Positions 1 to 7,252 of a stretch of DNA of 43,841 nt are shown here, in pieces. Numbering within the stretch: position 1 is the first letter of the stretch; each line of letters starts with the position of its first letter. Source of the stretch: Cyclobacteriaceae bacterium (GTDB lineage: Bacteria > Bacteroidota > Bacteroidia > Cytophagales > Cyclobacteriaceae); NCBI GenBank assembly GCA_029882685.1, contig JAOUKH010000005.1:1-43841 (forward strand), read 5' to 3'. The translations under genes and the position numbers were made by a program. Under the pieces are notes generated by a model. That model saw nothing but the letters and a program-made list of their open reading frames with translations. It did not search any database and was not told the DNA's origin.

Positions 1-972
1 TCCAAAAGCCTTTTTAGTACCTACTCCTATTGATTCGCCAAAACCATAATTAAGATAAGCTATTTGTGGAGGAGCTAATGCGCCAACACCTATAATTGTA
101 TCATTTTTAAAGTATTCTGTAAAGGTTAACTCTTCTTCCCCTCGAAGTAATCTAATTGTAATACTATCAGTAGTAATGCTTTTCACTTCTTTAGCAAAAA
201 CATCAAATGAGTTGATTTTCGTGTTATTAACAGCTGTTATTATGTCACCAACTTTTATTCCTGCTCTTTCTGCAAGACCACCCTCAACTACTGTACCTAT
301 TTCTGGGGAGTATCTTATTCTAAATATTTTATCTGCATTTTTCTTGTCACTCAAATACTCCATGAAATTGTCAGGAATATTTACATCTACTGTGTTACCA
401 TTTCTCAACACAGTATAATAAGCATTGTCAACCAATAAATAATCTGGATTCAATATATCATTGATACTTTCAAAATCTTGGCCATTAATTTTTACTATTT
501 TATCTCCATCTCTCAGACCAATCTTCTCACCTATTTCAAGTGCTTCAATACCTCCTACTCTATTTACTTCATCTTTTGGCAAATATTCTTCCCCTACAAA
601 GTAAGTGAGACTTATAAAAATTAAAACGCCTAGGATAACATTTACAATAATTCCTCCTAGCATTACAATTAAACGTTGCCAAGCTGGTTTCGAACGAAAT
701 TCCCATTCCTTAGGCTCTTCCTTCATTGCATCAATATCCATTGACTCATCTATCATTCCTGATATTTTCACATAACCTCCTAATGGAATTGCACTTAATG
801 CATACTCAGTATCTTTCCATTTAAACTTAAATACTTTGGGAGGAAAACCTATTGAAAATTCTTCCACTCTCATTCCAAAAAATTTGGCTGCTACCAAGTG
901 TCCTAGTTCGTGCAGTCCTACTAAAATTGTTAAGCTCAATAAAATCTGAGCTGTCATTACTAATCCGTCCAT
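1..972 (-). CDS. rseP: RseP-type site-2 zinc metalloprotease (3' end outside window)
   Basis: Membrane-embedded protease of the S2P/RseP family, which cleaves transmembrane segments, typically of anti-sigma factors or signal-peptide remnants. The frame is open from the ATG at 970-972 to base 1, giving 324 residues; the C-terminal part, including the second metal-ligand motif, is cut off. The zinc-binding HELGH motif lies at residues 21-25 inside the first hydrophobic helix. A further membrane segment appears near residues 95-125, followed by a PDZ-like region with glycine-rich loops. The start codon overlaps the dxr stop by one base (TAATG arrangement), so the two genes are almost certainly translated from one mRNA. 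The dxr-rseP order is common in Bacteroidota. The identity is clear; the regulated substrate is not visible here. Confidence 0.93.
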   Translation of the reverse strand, partial: MDGLVMTAQILLSLTILVGLHELGHLVAAKFFGMRVEEFSIGFPPKVFKFKWKDTEYALSAIPLGGYVKISGMIDESMDIDAMKEEPKEWEFRSKPAWQRLIVMLGGIIVNVILGVLIFISLTYFVGEEYLPKDEVNRVGGIEALEIGEKIGLRDGDKIVKINGQDFESINDILNPDYLLVDNAYYTVLRNGNTVDVNIPDNFMEYLSDKKNADKIFRIRYSPEIGTVVEGGLAERAGIKVGDIITAVNNTKINSFDVFAKEVKSITTDSITIRLLRGEEELTFTEYFKNDTIIGVGALAPPQIAYLNYGFGESIGVGTKKAFG

Positions 973-2132
973 TAATTCACTAATTCTAAAGCTTTAATTC
1001 TTGTTTCTCTATCTGTGTGGATATAATCTTCCAACAAAGGATTTTTAATTATATCGGTATTATTTAAACATTCTTCTACTATACGTGGTATATCTAAAAA
1101 ACTAATTTTATCTTTTAAAAATTCAGCAACTGCCACTTCATTTGCTGCATTAAGCACACAAGGTGCATTTCCTCCTTTTTGCATTGCCTCAAAAGCAAGT
1201 GCTAAATTACGGAAAGTATCTTTATCGGGTTGCTCAAAGGTTAAATTTGGATAATCAACAAAATTGAACCTTGTGAAATCATTTTTAAGTCGCTCTGGAA
1301 ATCCTAATGCAAACTGGATGGGTAAACGCATATCTGGCAAACCAAGTTGCGCTTTTATTGATCCATCTTCAAATTGCACCATACTATGTATAATGGATTG
1401 AGGATGAACTACCACATCAATCTGATTAAAATCTACTCCAAATAACCATTTCGCCTCTATTACCTCAAGCCCTTTGTTCATTAAAGTAGCTGAATCAATT
1501 GTAATTTTAGCTCCCATATCCCAATTGGGATGCTTTAATGCTTGTGCTTTGGTAACACCTTCTAAATATTTTTTATCTTTCCCTCTAAACGGCCCTCCTG
1601 ATGCTGTAAGTATAATTTTCTCTATTGGATTATGAAATTCCCCAACTAAACATTGAAAAATGGCAGAATGTTCTGAATCAACAGGATAGATATTCACCCC
1701 TTTTTCCTGTGCCAATTTTGTGATTAACTCACCAGCCACTACCAAAGTTTCTTTATTCGCCAGTGCAATATGTTTTCCTGCTTCAATAGCCTTTATCGTT
1801 GGTGTTAGCCCTGCATACCCCACTAAAGCAGTTAATACAATATCCAAGGATTCCATCTGCACAACAGATGCAAGAGCATTTTCACCACTATATACCTTAA
1901 TATCTAATGGATCAAGAGCATTAAATACTTTGTTATACAACGCCTCATTGCCTATTACTACAGTATTAGGAGTGTACTTTGCAGCTTGTTCAATTAAAAG
2001 GTCAGCATTATTTTGTGCTGATAGTACTTCTACTACAAATCTATCTGGATTTATATCAACTACTTCAAGTGCCTGAGTACCTATTGATCCTGTTGAACCA
2101 AGAATGGCTATATGCTTTTTTTCTTCAGTCAA
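972..2132 (-). CDS. dxr: 1-deoxy-D-xylulose 5-phosphate reductoisomerase (DXR/IspC)
   Basis: Converts 1-deoxy-D-xylulose 5-phosphate to 2-C-methyl-D-erythritol 4-phosphate with NADPH, the committed step of the MEP isoprenoid pathway; cytosolic. The chain is 386 residues, normal for the family. The NADPH-binding GSTGSIG loop is at residues 12-18. The metal-binding region carries DSEHSA, with the second acidic site in the segment NKGLEVIEA, and the substrate loop has SGGPFRG. The start is a TTG at 2130-2132: a stop codon lies two codons upstream in frame and no ATG precedes the conserved N-terminus, so TTG is the only sensible start. It is followed by rseP with a one-base overlap. A textbook Bacteroidota promoter lies upstream at 2216-2246. 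Confidence 0.97.
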   Translation of the reverse strand: MTEEKKHIAILGSTGSIGTQALEVVDINPDRFVVEVLSAQNNADLLIEQAAKYTPNTVVIGNEALYNKVFNALDPLDIKVYSGENALASVVQMESLDIVLTALVGYAGLTPTIKAIEAGKHIALANKETLVVAGELITKLAQEKGVNIYPVDSEHSAIFQCLVGEFHNPIEKIILTASGGPFRGKDKKYLEGVTKAQALKHPNWDMGAKITIDSATLMNKGLEVIEAKWLFGVDFNQIDVVVHPQSIIHSMVQFEDGSIKAQLGLPDMRLPIQFALGFPERLKNDFTRFNFVDYPNLTFEQPDKDTFRNLALAFEAMQKGGNAPCVLNAANEVAVAEFLKDKISFLDIPRIVEECLNNTDIIKNPLLEDYIHTDRETRIKALELVN

Positions 2133-2215
2133 ATATTATTTAATAAGATAAAAACTCGCAGTTCTCCCAATTGCTATTTTATGATAGTCTTCAATAGGTG
2201 TCTATTAACGAATCG

Positions 2216-2246
2216 CAAATTTAACTCTTTTTCGACAGTGCACAAA
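2216..2246 (-). promoter_or_regulatory. Bacteroidota-type promoter for dxr-rseP
   Basis: On the minus strand the sequence reads TTTG (2246-2243), exactly 19 bases, then TAAATTTG (2223-2216). This is a perfect match to the Bacteroidota primary sigma consensus TTTG-N19-TAnnTTTG. It predicts a transcript starting about 75 bases before the TTG start of dxr. No transcript data are available, so activity is inferred. Confidence 0.65.
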
Positions 2247-2278
2247 TGCATGTGTATGTTTGCACAACAAACTGCAAA

Positions 2279-2310
2279 TTTGTCACGTTATCATTATTGC
2301 ATAATATTTG
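2279..2310 (+). promoter_or_regulatory. Candidate promoter for the HtrA gene
   Basis: TTTG at 2279-2282, a 20-base spacer, then AATATTTG at 2303-2310, which differs from TAnnTTTG in one base. It predicts a leader of about 45 bases before the ATG at 2363. It lies back to back with the dxr promoter, 33 bp away. Confidence 0.4.
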
Positions 2311-2362
2311 CTATTAAAAATATATAAATAAGTTATCACACATTTATTTGTTCAATAACAAC

Positions 2363-3826
2363 ATGAAAAGGACACTTGGAATTATCGTAATAAGTTTTGT
2401 AGCTGGGTTATTAGGTGCATACACCTATTTCAGTTTTGTTTTCTCTCCTGAATTTCTGTCAGCACCAATCCAAACGCTTGAAATAAGTAATAAAGATAAT
2501 CATATCGAAAACACACCTAAAAGTCATGAGACTATAAACAATATATACACTGCTGAAGACTTTGTGGAAGCTTCAAAAAGTAGTACCAATAGCGTTGTTT
2601 ATATAAAAAACATTTCGGAACGAAGATATGCAACTAGCTGGATGGATTTATTTCTTGGTGGACAATCAGGGTCTCAACAGCAAGTAAGTAGTGGATCTGG
2701 TGTAATATTTAGTAGTGATGGATTTATTGTTACAAATAACCATGTAGTTGAGGATGCAGAAAAAGTAGAAGTAATCCATAATAAAAAAACATATAATGCT
2801 CAAATTATTGGCACTGATCCTTCTACAGATTTAGCTGTATTAAAGATAGACGATGTTAAACTTCCTGCCATTACCATTGGCAGTTCTAAAGCCCTAAAAG
2901 TAGGAGAATGGGTAATTGCCGTGGGTAATCCATTTAACCTTACTTCCACAGTAACTGCTGGTATAGTAAGTGCGAAAGGTCGAGATATTAATATACTACA
3001 AGGTAAATTTCCAATCGAATCGTTTATACAAACTGATGCAGCAATTAACCCTGGGAATAGTGGTGGTGCTCTAGTAAACAAAAATGGAGAGTTAGTAGGT
3101 ATTAATACTGCCATTCTTTCTAAAACAGGTTCGTATGCTGGTTATGGATTTGCTGTTCCTGTCGATTTAGTAACCAAAGTAGTACACGATTTAATAGATT
3201 ATGGCGAAGTTCAAAAAGCATTTTTTGGAGGCGATGTAGTTGACCTAAATGCTGATATGGTAAAACGATTTGATTTAAACATAGATTTAACAAACACTAA
3301 AGGAGTTCTGTTAAGTTATTTACAAAAAGATGGCGCAGCTTCCAAAATTGGTCTATTGGAAGGTGATATTATTAATAGATTAAATGGAGAAGTAATAAAT
3401 AGTAAAGGGCAATTCGATGAAATAATTGGTTATTTCTCTCCAGGAGATAAGTTAACCGTTGGATACTTAAGAGATAACAAAGAACTAACAACAGAAATAA
3501 TACTTACAAATAGAGAAGGGACAACAGGAATATTAAAGCGCGAAATTTTTACATCAAAACTTTTGGGAGCTGACTTTGAAGCTCTTTCTAAAGTAGAATT
3601 AGATGAATATGGTATTGAACAAGGAATTCGTGTTTTTAACATTACAAGGGGTTTGATTAACGAAGTAGGTATTGCTGAAGATTTCATTATTCTTCGAGTG
3701 AATAGAAACACCATTAAAAGTCCTGAAAAATTAACGGAAATCCTTGAAAAAATTAGAGGACGAGTACTGATAGAAGGTATAAATTCTCGAGGTAGGTATG
3801 AGAATTTTTCATTTTATCTGAGGTAA
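2363..3826 (+). CDS. HtrA/DegP-family periplasmic serine protease
   Basis: Trypsin-like protease of the DegP/DegQ/DegS family, acting on misfolded or signalling proteins in the periplasm. From the ATG at 2363 the chain is 487 residues. An N-terminal hydrophobic segment (about residues 4-28) serves as signal or anchor. The catalytic triad is visible: His127 in TNNHVV, Asp156 in STDLAV and Ser233 in NPGNSGG. Two PDZ-like domains follow (about 275-380 and 390-487), the second more diverged. A TTG at 2348 would add five residues, but the ATG gives the better signal sequence. It is transcribed divergently from dxr-rseP, another envelope protease unit, and is followed after 10 bases by a small gene and then a strong terminator. 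Confidence 0.95.
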   Translation: MKRTLGIIVISFVAGLLGAYTYFSFVFSPEFLSAPIQTLEISNKDNHIENTPKSHETINNIYTAEDFVEASKSSTNSVVYIKNISERRYATSWMDLFLGGQSGSQQQVSSGSGVIFSSDGFIVTNNHVVEDAEKVEVIHNKKTYNAQIIGTDPSTDLAVLKIDDVKLPAITIGSSKALKVGEWVIAVGNPFNLTSTVTAGIVSAKGRDINILQGKFPIESFIQTDAAINPGNSGGALVNKNGELVGINTAILSKTGSYAGYGFAVPVDLVTKVVHDLIDYGEVQKAFFGGDVVDLNADMVKRFDLNIDLTNTKGVLLSYLQKDGAASKIGLLEGDIINRLNGEVINSKGQFDEIIGYFSPGDKLTVGYLRDNKELTTEIILTNREGTTGILKREIFTSKLLGADFEALSKVELDEYGIEQGIRVFNITRGLINEVGIAEDFIILRVNRNTIKSPEKLTEILEKIRGRVLIEGINSRGRYENFSFYLR

Positions 3827-3836
3827 ACAATATAGA

Positions 3837-3992
3837 ATGAAAATGTTTCAACGTATAAAAAATATAACTTGGAGCCTAATCATTGCTTTTATGGTGGGGG
3901 TACACAATTTTTATCATCAAGAATACAATAGTCCTGATGATCTAAAACGAAAAATAGAATGTGTTCAAAAATTTGAGAATATTAATAAATAA
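3837..3992 (+). CDS. Small hypothetical protein, 51 residues, downstream of HtrA
   Basis: An open frame of 51 codons starts with ATG at 3837, 10 bases after the HtrA stop, and ends at the TAA at 3990-3992. The protein starts with a basic stretch (KMFQRIKN), has a short hydrophobic stretch (SLIIAFMVGV) and ends in a charged tail with one cysteine (KRKIECVQKF). It looks like a small membrane-associated or signal-bearing peptide. The stop codon lies inside the left arm of the terminator hairpin, which fits a gene that ends the HtrA transcript. A second ATG is at 3843. I do not recognise a family. Confidence rests on position, spacing and composition only. Confidence 0.5.
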   Translation: MKMFQRIKNITWSLIIAFMVGVHNFYHQEYNSPDDLKRKIECVQKFENINK

Positions 3993-4026
3993 AGATGAAG
4001 CATTAAATACTTCATCTTTATTTATT
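3984..4026. terminator. Strong bidirectional hairpin terminator
   Basis: A perfect 17-bp inverted repeat: left arm 3984-4000, right arm 4010-4026, with a 9-base loop. The arm ends are A/T-rich, so each strand supplies a U-rich tail. It sits between convergent units (HtrA plus small gene on plus; the caspase cassette on minus) and probably ends both. Confidence 0.85.
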
Positions 4027-4094
4027 AGGCAAATATAATCCTTTTTAGGATGTTAAATCAAAGCAAAATTCGTCAATATTTCAAACACTTAGCT

Positions 4095-4670
4095 TTACCA
4101 GTTAATGTCTTGCGCATAAGTAAAACTAACAACCCCTGAACTTCCTCCATTTAGATATACTCCATCTGTAATTTTAGATGAAATATATCGAACACCTATT
4201 TCAGAAGAACTACTAAGTTGTATTTTAAGACCTACTAGCATTCCTCCTAAAGCATCTGTTGTCGAAAATCCTTCCTGCTTTTTTCCATCTATTATATATT
4301 TTTCACTTAAATGTAAAGACGTCAAGTTTTTACCAATTTCAAAACTAATATGTTCCGAAAAAGGAAAATACACATAGTGAACAATATCCATTACAAAAAA
4401 CGAGTACTTATGAGTTGTAGTCGTTGCCCCAGCTATTTCTTCATACTTGCCAGTCTTTAAACCTGGTAATATATCAACTCCCAAACCTACTCGATCAAAA
4501 ATATCAACATTCACAAACAACCCTGCTCCCAAAGAAACTCCTAGTTTAGAACTGCCTTCCAAAGAAGAAAGCCCAACATTACCTCTAATACCATAATCTA
4601 GATATCTGTATTGAGCTTGTACAGCAGATGTAGTCAAAATAATAATCACACAAAAAAATAAATTTTTCAT
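4095..4670 (-). CDS. Secreted outer-membrane beta-barrel-like protein
   Basis: 191 residues with a clear signal peptide (hydrophobic residues 3-16, cleavage likely after AVQA near residue 19). The mature part alternates short hydrophobic strands with glycines and polar turns, for example GVSLGAGLFVNVDIF and LGGMLVGLKIQL, and ends in a Trp (QDINW), as expected for a small 8-strand outer-membrane barrel. No specific family is recognised. It is the last gene of a three-gene unit, 10 bases after the lipoprotein gene and downstream of the caspase-like protease. The terminator at 3984-4026 lies beyond it. A structural outer-membrane role for the cassette is inferred. Confidence 0.75.
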   Translation of the reverse strand: MKNLFFCVIIILTTSAVQAQYRYLDYGIRGNVGLSSLEGSSKLGVSLGAGLFVNVDIFDRVGLGVDILPGLKTGKYEEIAGATTTTHKYSFFVMDIVHYVYFPFSEHISFEIGKNLTSLHLSEKYIIDGKKQEGFSTTDALGGMLVGLKIQLSSSSEIGVRYISSKITDGVYLNGGSSGVVSFTYAQDINW

Positions 4671-4680
4671 AACTCAATAT

Positions 4681-5226
4681 TTAATTTTTCTTTCTAAATA
4701 ATTTAATCGTTTTTTTATCTGAGCGTAGCTCAACTTCTTCAACCTCTTCGAAATCTATATCAGTAATATTCTCCTTATCAATTTTTACAATATTATTAGA
4801 TTGAATCATAAGCGTTTCACTTTTCCTGTTCCCTTCCGTTGTAATCATTGACACTAATGAATTATCTTTGAATAATAAATATGCCGTTTTTGGATCCTTT
4901 TTCTTATACGCTATATTGCCTTTTGTTTGAGATTCTTCATCAGTTGTTTTTCTCAATATTTCATCTTGATTAAAAGTTTTTATCTTATATCTCCTTTCTT
5001 TCAAACGATAAGAGAATGACAACAAAATACTACTCTCCTCATTAATGTGATACACATCATAAGGATCAATCCCCAATACACTTTTTACTTTATCGATGCT
5101 CATACCGGATTTCAACATAAGTAATTTTTGCACATCAGTAAAAGGAGGAGCCTTAAATACAGTATTGCAAGAAGGCAATAAAATAATTATTATAATAAAT
5201 AGTACAAACTGTTTTTTCATAGTCAT
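4681..5226 (-). CDS. Lipoprotein with BamE/SmpA-like N-terminal region
   Basis: 181 residues. The N-terminus has a hydrophobic run ending in the lipobox LPSC (lipidated Cys20), so the protein should be membrane-anchored in the envelope. Residues about 33-50 read KLLMLKSGMSIDKVKSVLG, close to the helix-turn pattern of BamE/SmpA-like folds (L..GMs...V...LG.P). The rest is strand-rich with a lysine-rich C-terminus. Start could be Met1 or Met3. It lies 25 bases after the caspase-like gene and 10 bases before the beta-barrel gene, so the three are one operon. The resemblance to BamE is by motif only; function is not known. Confidence 0.7.
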   Translation of the reverse strand: MTMKKQFVLFIIIIILLPSCNTVFKAPPFTDVQKLLMLKSGMSIDKVKSVLGIDPYDVYHINEESSILLSFSYRLKERRYKIKTFNQDEILRKTTDEESQTKGNIAYKKKDPKTAYLLFKDNSLVSMITTEGNRKSETLMIQSNNIVKIDKENITDIDFEEVEEVELRSDKKTIKLFRKKN

Positions 5227-5251
5227 ATGGTTTTATAATTAATGATAAAAT

Positions 5252-6778
5252 TTATTCGTTTATTATAAATAAAAAATCGCTGCCAGGCTGATTGTCTCCA
5301 AAGCCTCCTACTCTTGGCTCAGGAACAGTTTTCTCTACATAACTCATAATCTCTGACAAGGTTAATATTCCATCTTTACCTCCACCACTATTTAGTGCTT
5401 CAATAAAGTTATGTGCAAATGGCGAGTGATGACCAGGTCTACCATCAGGAACGTATTCATTACCCCCAGAAGTTAAATACACCCGGGTTTTATATTGCAT
5501 TTTTCTTTTAATAAACGTATTGTTATCTGTTCTTTCATAAATGTCTCCACCTCTATGGGCTATCGAAGGGTCGAATGTACCTCCGAAACAAACATCCATA
5601 ACCAGAAGTATGTGTTTACATGGAATATTATTAATAATTGTTCTCAAGTTAGAGTGCGAAACCAACGAACTCTTGGCCTCATCATTTTTTCGAGAGTCTT
5701 TACATACTATATAACCTTCTTTAAATGTGTTATCAAACTCTCCATGTCCAGCAAGAAATATGAGTAGTTGATCATCATCGGAAAATTCACGTTTAGAATA
5801 CTCCTTTATCTTTAGGTATAATTGATTTTGAGTAGGGTTTTTTAATAGATCTACTTGGAAACCAAATAAGTCAGTCAAATCAGATCCTATCCGTCTAGCG
5901 TCAAATAAAGGGTTAACAAGGTTATTATGTTCATTATATTCGCTTGTCGCTATAATTAATGCATAATCCTTACCTAATCTTCCATTATACTTATCATTAT
6001 CCCCTTGCAATTGACGATGGATTATATAATCCTTCTTCAAAAATGAGTTATCATTCGTAAATGCTACAATAGAAATAATATTATCAAAATATTTAATCAA
6101 CCTTACTTCTTCATTAAAATAACCTTCTGAATTTAACTCCACCACTTGACCATTAATAGTTAAACTTTGTACCAATAATGGATTCGACACTTTCCCTTTA
6201 ATTATGGTTTTATCATCTTTTGTATGATATACCTCTCCATTTTCTATTACATTTGGCTGGATAATATTAAGTGACAGACTACTGTCAACTGGTTTTTCAA
6301 CTTTATTCTCAACAGGTGTGTTTAACGAACTTGATCGAAATTCATTATCAAAAAATGGAGTTGTCAAATCTTCCTTATAAAAGAAATCAGACATTTTATT
6401 ACTAAATAATGAGTTGTCATTAATAATTCTTTCTCCTTCATATTTATTCTCTTTTATTAAAAGCATTTCATAATTATCATTAGTGTAAAGTTTAATGTAA
6501 TATGTATACCCTAATGAAATTTGGATACTTAATCCTTTAACCATTCCATTTTTATTCTTTCCTGTATCTGTAAGACCAAACAGATAATTACCTTCTGAAA
6601 ATAATTCACAAGTAACTTTTTGACCAGATTTTAACCTTGCTACATATTTACCATTTATTGTAATTGATGCTTGTCCAACTCCACTTCCTTTAGGTTTATA
6701 TATGTATACTGTTGAATTGTTCTGAGCGAAGGTGTGATTAATTATAAGTAATAATATTATAATAACATATATTTTCAC
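5252..6778 (-). CDS. Exported caspase-family (peptidase C14) protease
   Basis: 508 residues. A signal peptide (about 1-19, TFAQ cleavage) is followed by a beta-rich domain at about 22-110 that resembles DUF2846 or PEGA-like domains. A linker and a strand-rich, Ig-like part (about 185-255) precede a caspase-like domain (about 270-505). The catalytic dyad is visible: His345 in LAGHGEF and Cys397 in VMDVCFGG. Known bacterial metacaspase-type enzymes cleave after basic residues; the specificity here cannot be read off. It is the first gene of an operon with a lipoprotein and a beta-barrel protein, which suggests an envelope complex that presents or exports the protease (inference). A candidate promoter and hairpins lie upstream in 6780-6910. 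Confidence 0.88.
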   Translation of the reverse strand: MKIYVIIILLLIINHTFAQNNSTVYIYKPKGSGVGQASITINGKYVARLKSGQKVTCELFSEGNYLFGLTDTGKNKNGMVKGLSIQISLGYTYYIKLYTNDNYEMLLIKENKYEGERIINDNSLFSNKMSDFFYKEDLTTPFFDNEFRSSSLNTPVENKVEKPVDSSLSLNIIQPNVIENGEVYHTKDDKTIIKGKVSNPLLVQSLTINGQVVELNSEGYFNEEVRLIKYFDNIISIVAFTNDNSFLKKDYIIHRQLQGDNDKYNGRLGKDYALIIATSEYNEHNNLVNPLFDARRIGSDLTDLFGFQVDLLKNPTQNQLYLKIKEYSKREFSDDDQLLIFLAGHGEFDNTFKEGYIVCKDSRKNDEAKSSLVSHSNLRTIINNIPCKHILLVMDVCFGGTFDPSIAHRGGDIYERTDNNTFIKRKMQYKTRVYLTSGGNEYVPDGRPGHHSPFAHNFIEALNSGGGKDGILTLSEIMSYVEKTVPEPRVGGFGDNQPGSDFLFIINE

Positions 6779-6857
6779 AATAACTATTATTTACTATTAA
6801 ATGTTTGACATATACAACTTTATTGATGACAGTATTTCTGTCGGCTTAATAACATCA

Positions 6858-6888
6858 CAAGTTTATGAACACCAAGAGGAAGGCACAA
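6858..6888 (-). promoter_or_regulatory. Weak candidate promoter for the caspase cassette
   Basis: On the minus strand, TTG (6888-6886), a 20-base spacer, then TAAACTTG (6865-6858), one base off TAnnTTTG. It would give a leader of about 70-75 bases. The -33 element overlaps the left arm of the hairpin at 6887-6906. Confidence 0.25.
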
Positions 6889-6910
6889 TACCCTAAATTG
6901 GGTATTTTTT
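6887..6910 (+). terminator. Orphan terminator-like hairpin
   Basis: A perfect 7-bp stem AATACCC (6887-6893) and GGGTATT (6900-6906) with a 6-base loop, running into a T-tract at 6905-6910 on the plus strand. No plus-strand gene precedes it, so either it ends an unannotated small RNA or read-through, or it acts as a leader structure. Confidence 0.35.
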
Positions 6911-7109
6911 ACTCAACATTCTTATGAAGAATACTCTCTGATGTGGTCATTAGGGTTTCTTACCTGTAAAGGTTCGGTTTCCTAAAATAAGAGAGATATT
7001 TTTGTGGGGTAGAAAATTTTGACCTAATAGCAAAGCTACAATAGTAGATTATTGTCGATAATAATGTAAGTAGAGAATTAAATAATATTAGCAAAACTTA
7101 TGAGTATAA

Positions 7110-7140
7110 TGTCACATGTGACAGTTTTCAGATGTGACAT
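7110..7140. promoter_or_regulatory. Palindrome with an extra half-site, possible operator
   Basis: A perfect 14-bp palindrome TGTCACATGTGACA at 7110-7123 is followed by another copy of the half-site ATGTGACA at 7132-7139. Three half-sites in 31 bases suggests binding by a dimeric regulator, for example of the CRP/FNR type. The distance to the caspase start (about 330 bases) is long, so the target is uncertain. Confidence 0.3.
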
Positions 7141-7252
7141 TCACAGAATTAAAATGAACACCTCTATTGTTTTTTCCTTCATACTCATTTTTTCAACTAC
7201 ATCATCCCCTCAACTTAAGGTATCCTGTAGAGTAATAGCTTAACCCCTTAAA

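Larger units (their letters stand above)
6779..7252. other. Gene-free stretch between the caspase gene and the dnaA 3' end
   Basis: 474 bases without a convincing gene. It holds a candidate minus-strand promoter (6858-6888), a small hairpin in the presumed caspase leader (GACAG at 6828-6832 with CTGTC at 6838-6842), a terminator-like hairpin (6887-6910) and a palindrome cluster (7110-7140). A 29-codon frame at 7154-7243 begins with a signal-like stretch but is too short to call. No cluster of DnaA boxes (TTATCCACA-like) was found. Confidence 0.5.

Noticed and set aside
1720-2327. Plus-strand open frames opposite dxr and upstream of HtrA (1720-2076 and 2112-2327)
   Set aside because: The first is antisense to the clearly coding dxr; the second runs through the divergent promoter region and has no protein-like pattern.
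5495-5767. Plus-strand frame inside the caspase gene
   Set aside because: Antisense shadow of the catalytic region; no start context or family match.
6950-7000. A GGTTCG-containing stretch suggesting a tRNA T-arm
   Set aside because: No matching acceptor, anticodon or D-arm pairing could be drawn around it.
7154-7243. 29-codon frame with a signal-like start between dnaA and the palindrome cluster
   Set aside because: Too short, no recognisable mature part and no conserved context; not distinguishable from chance.
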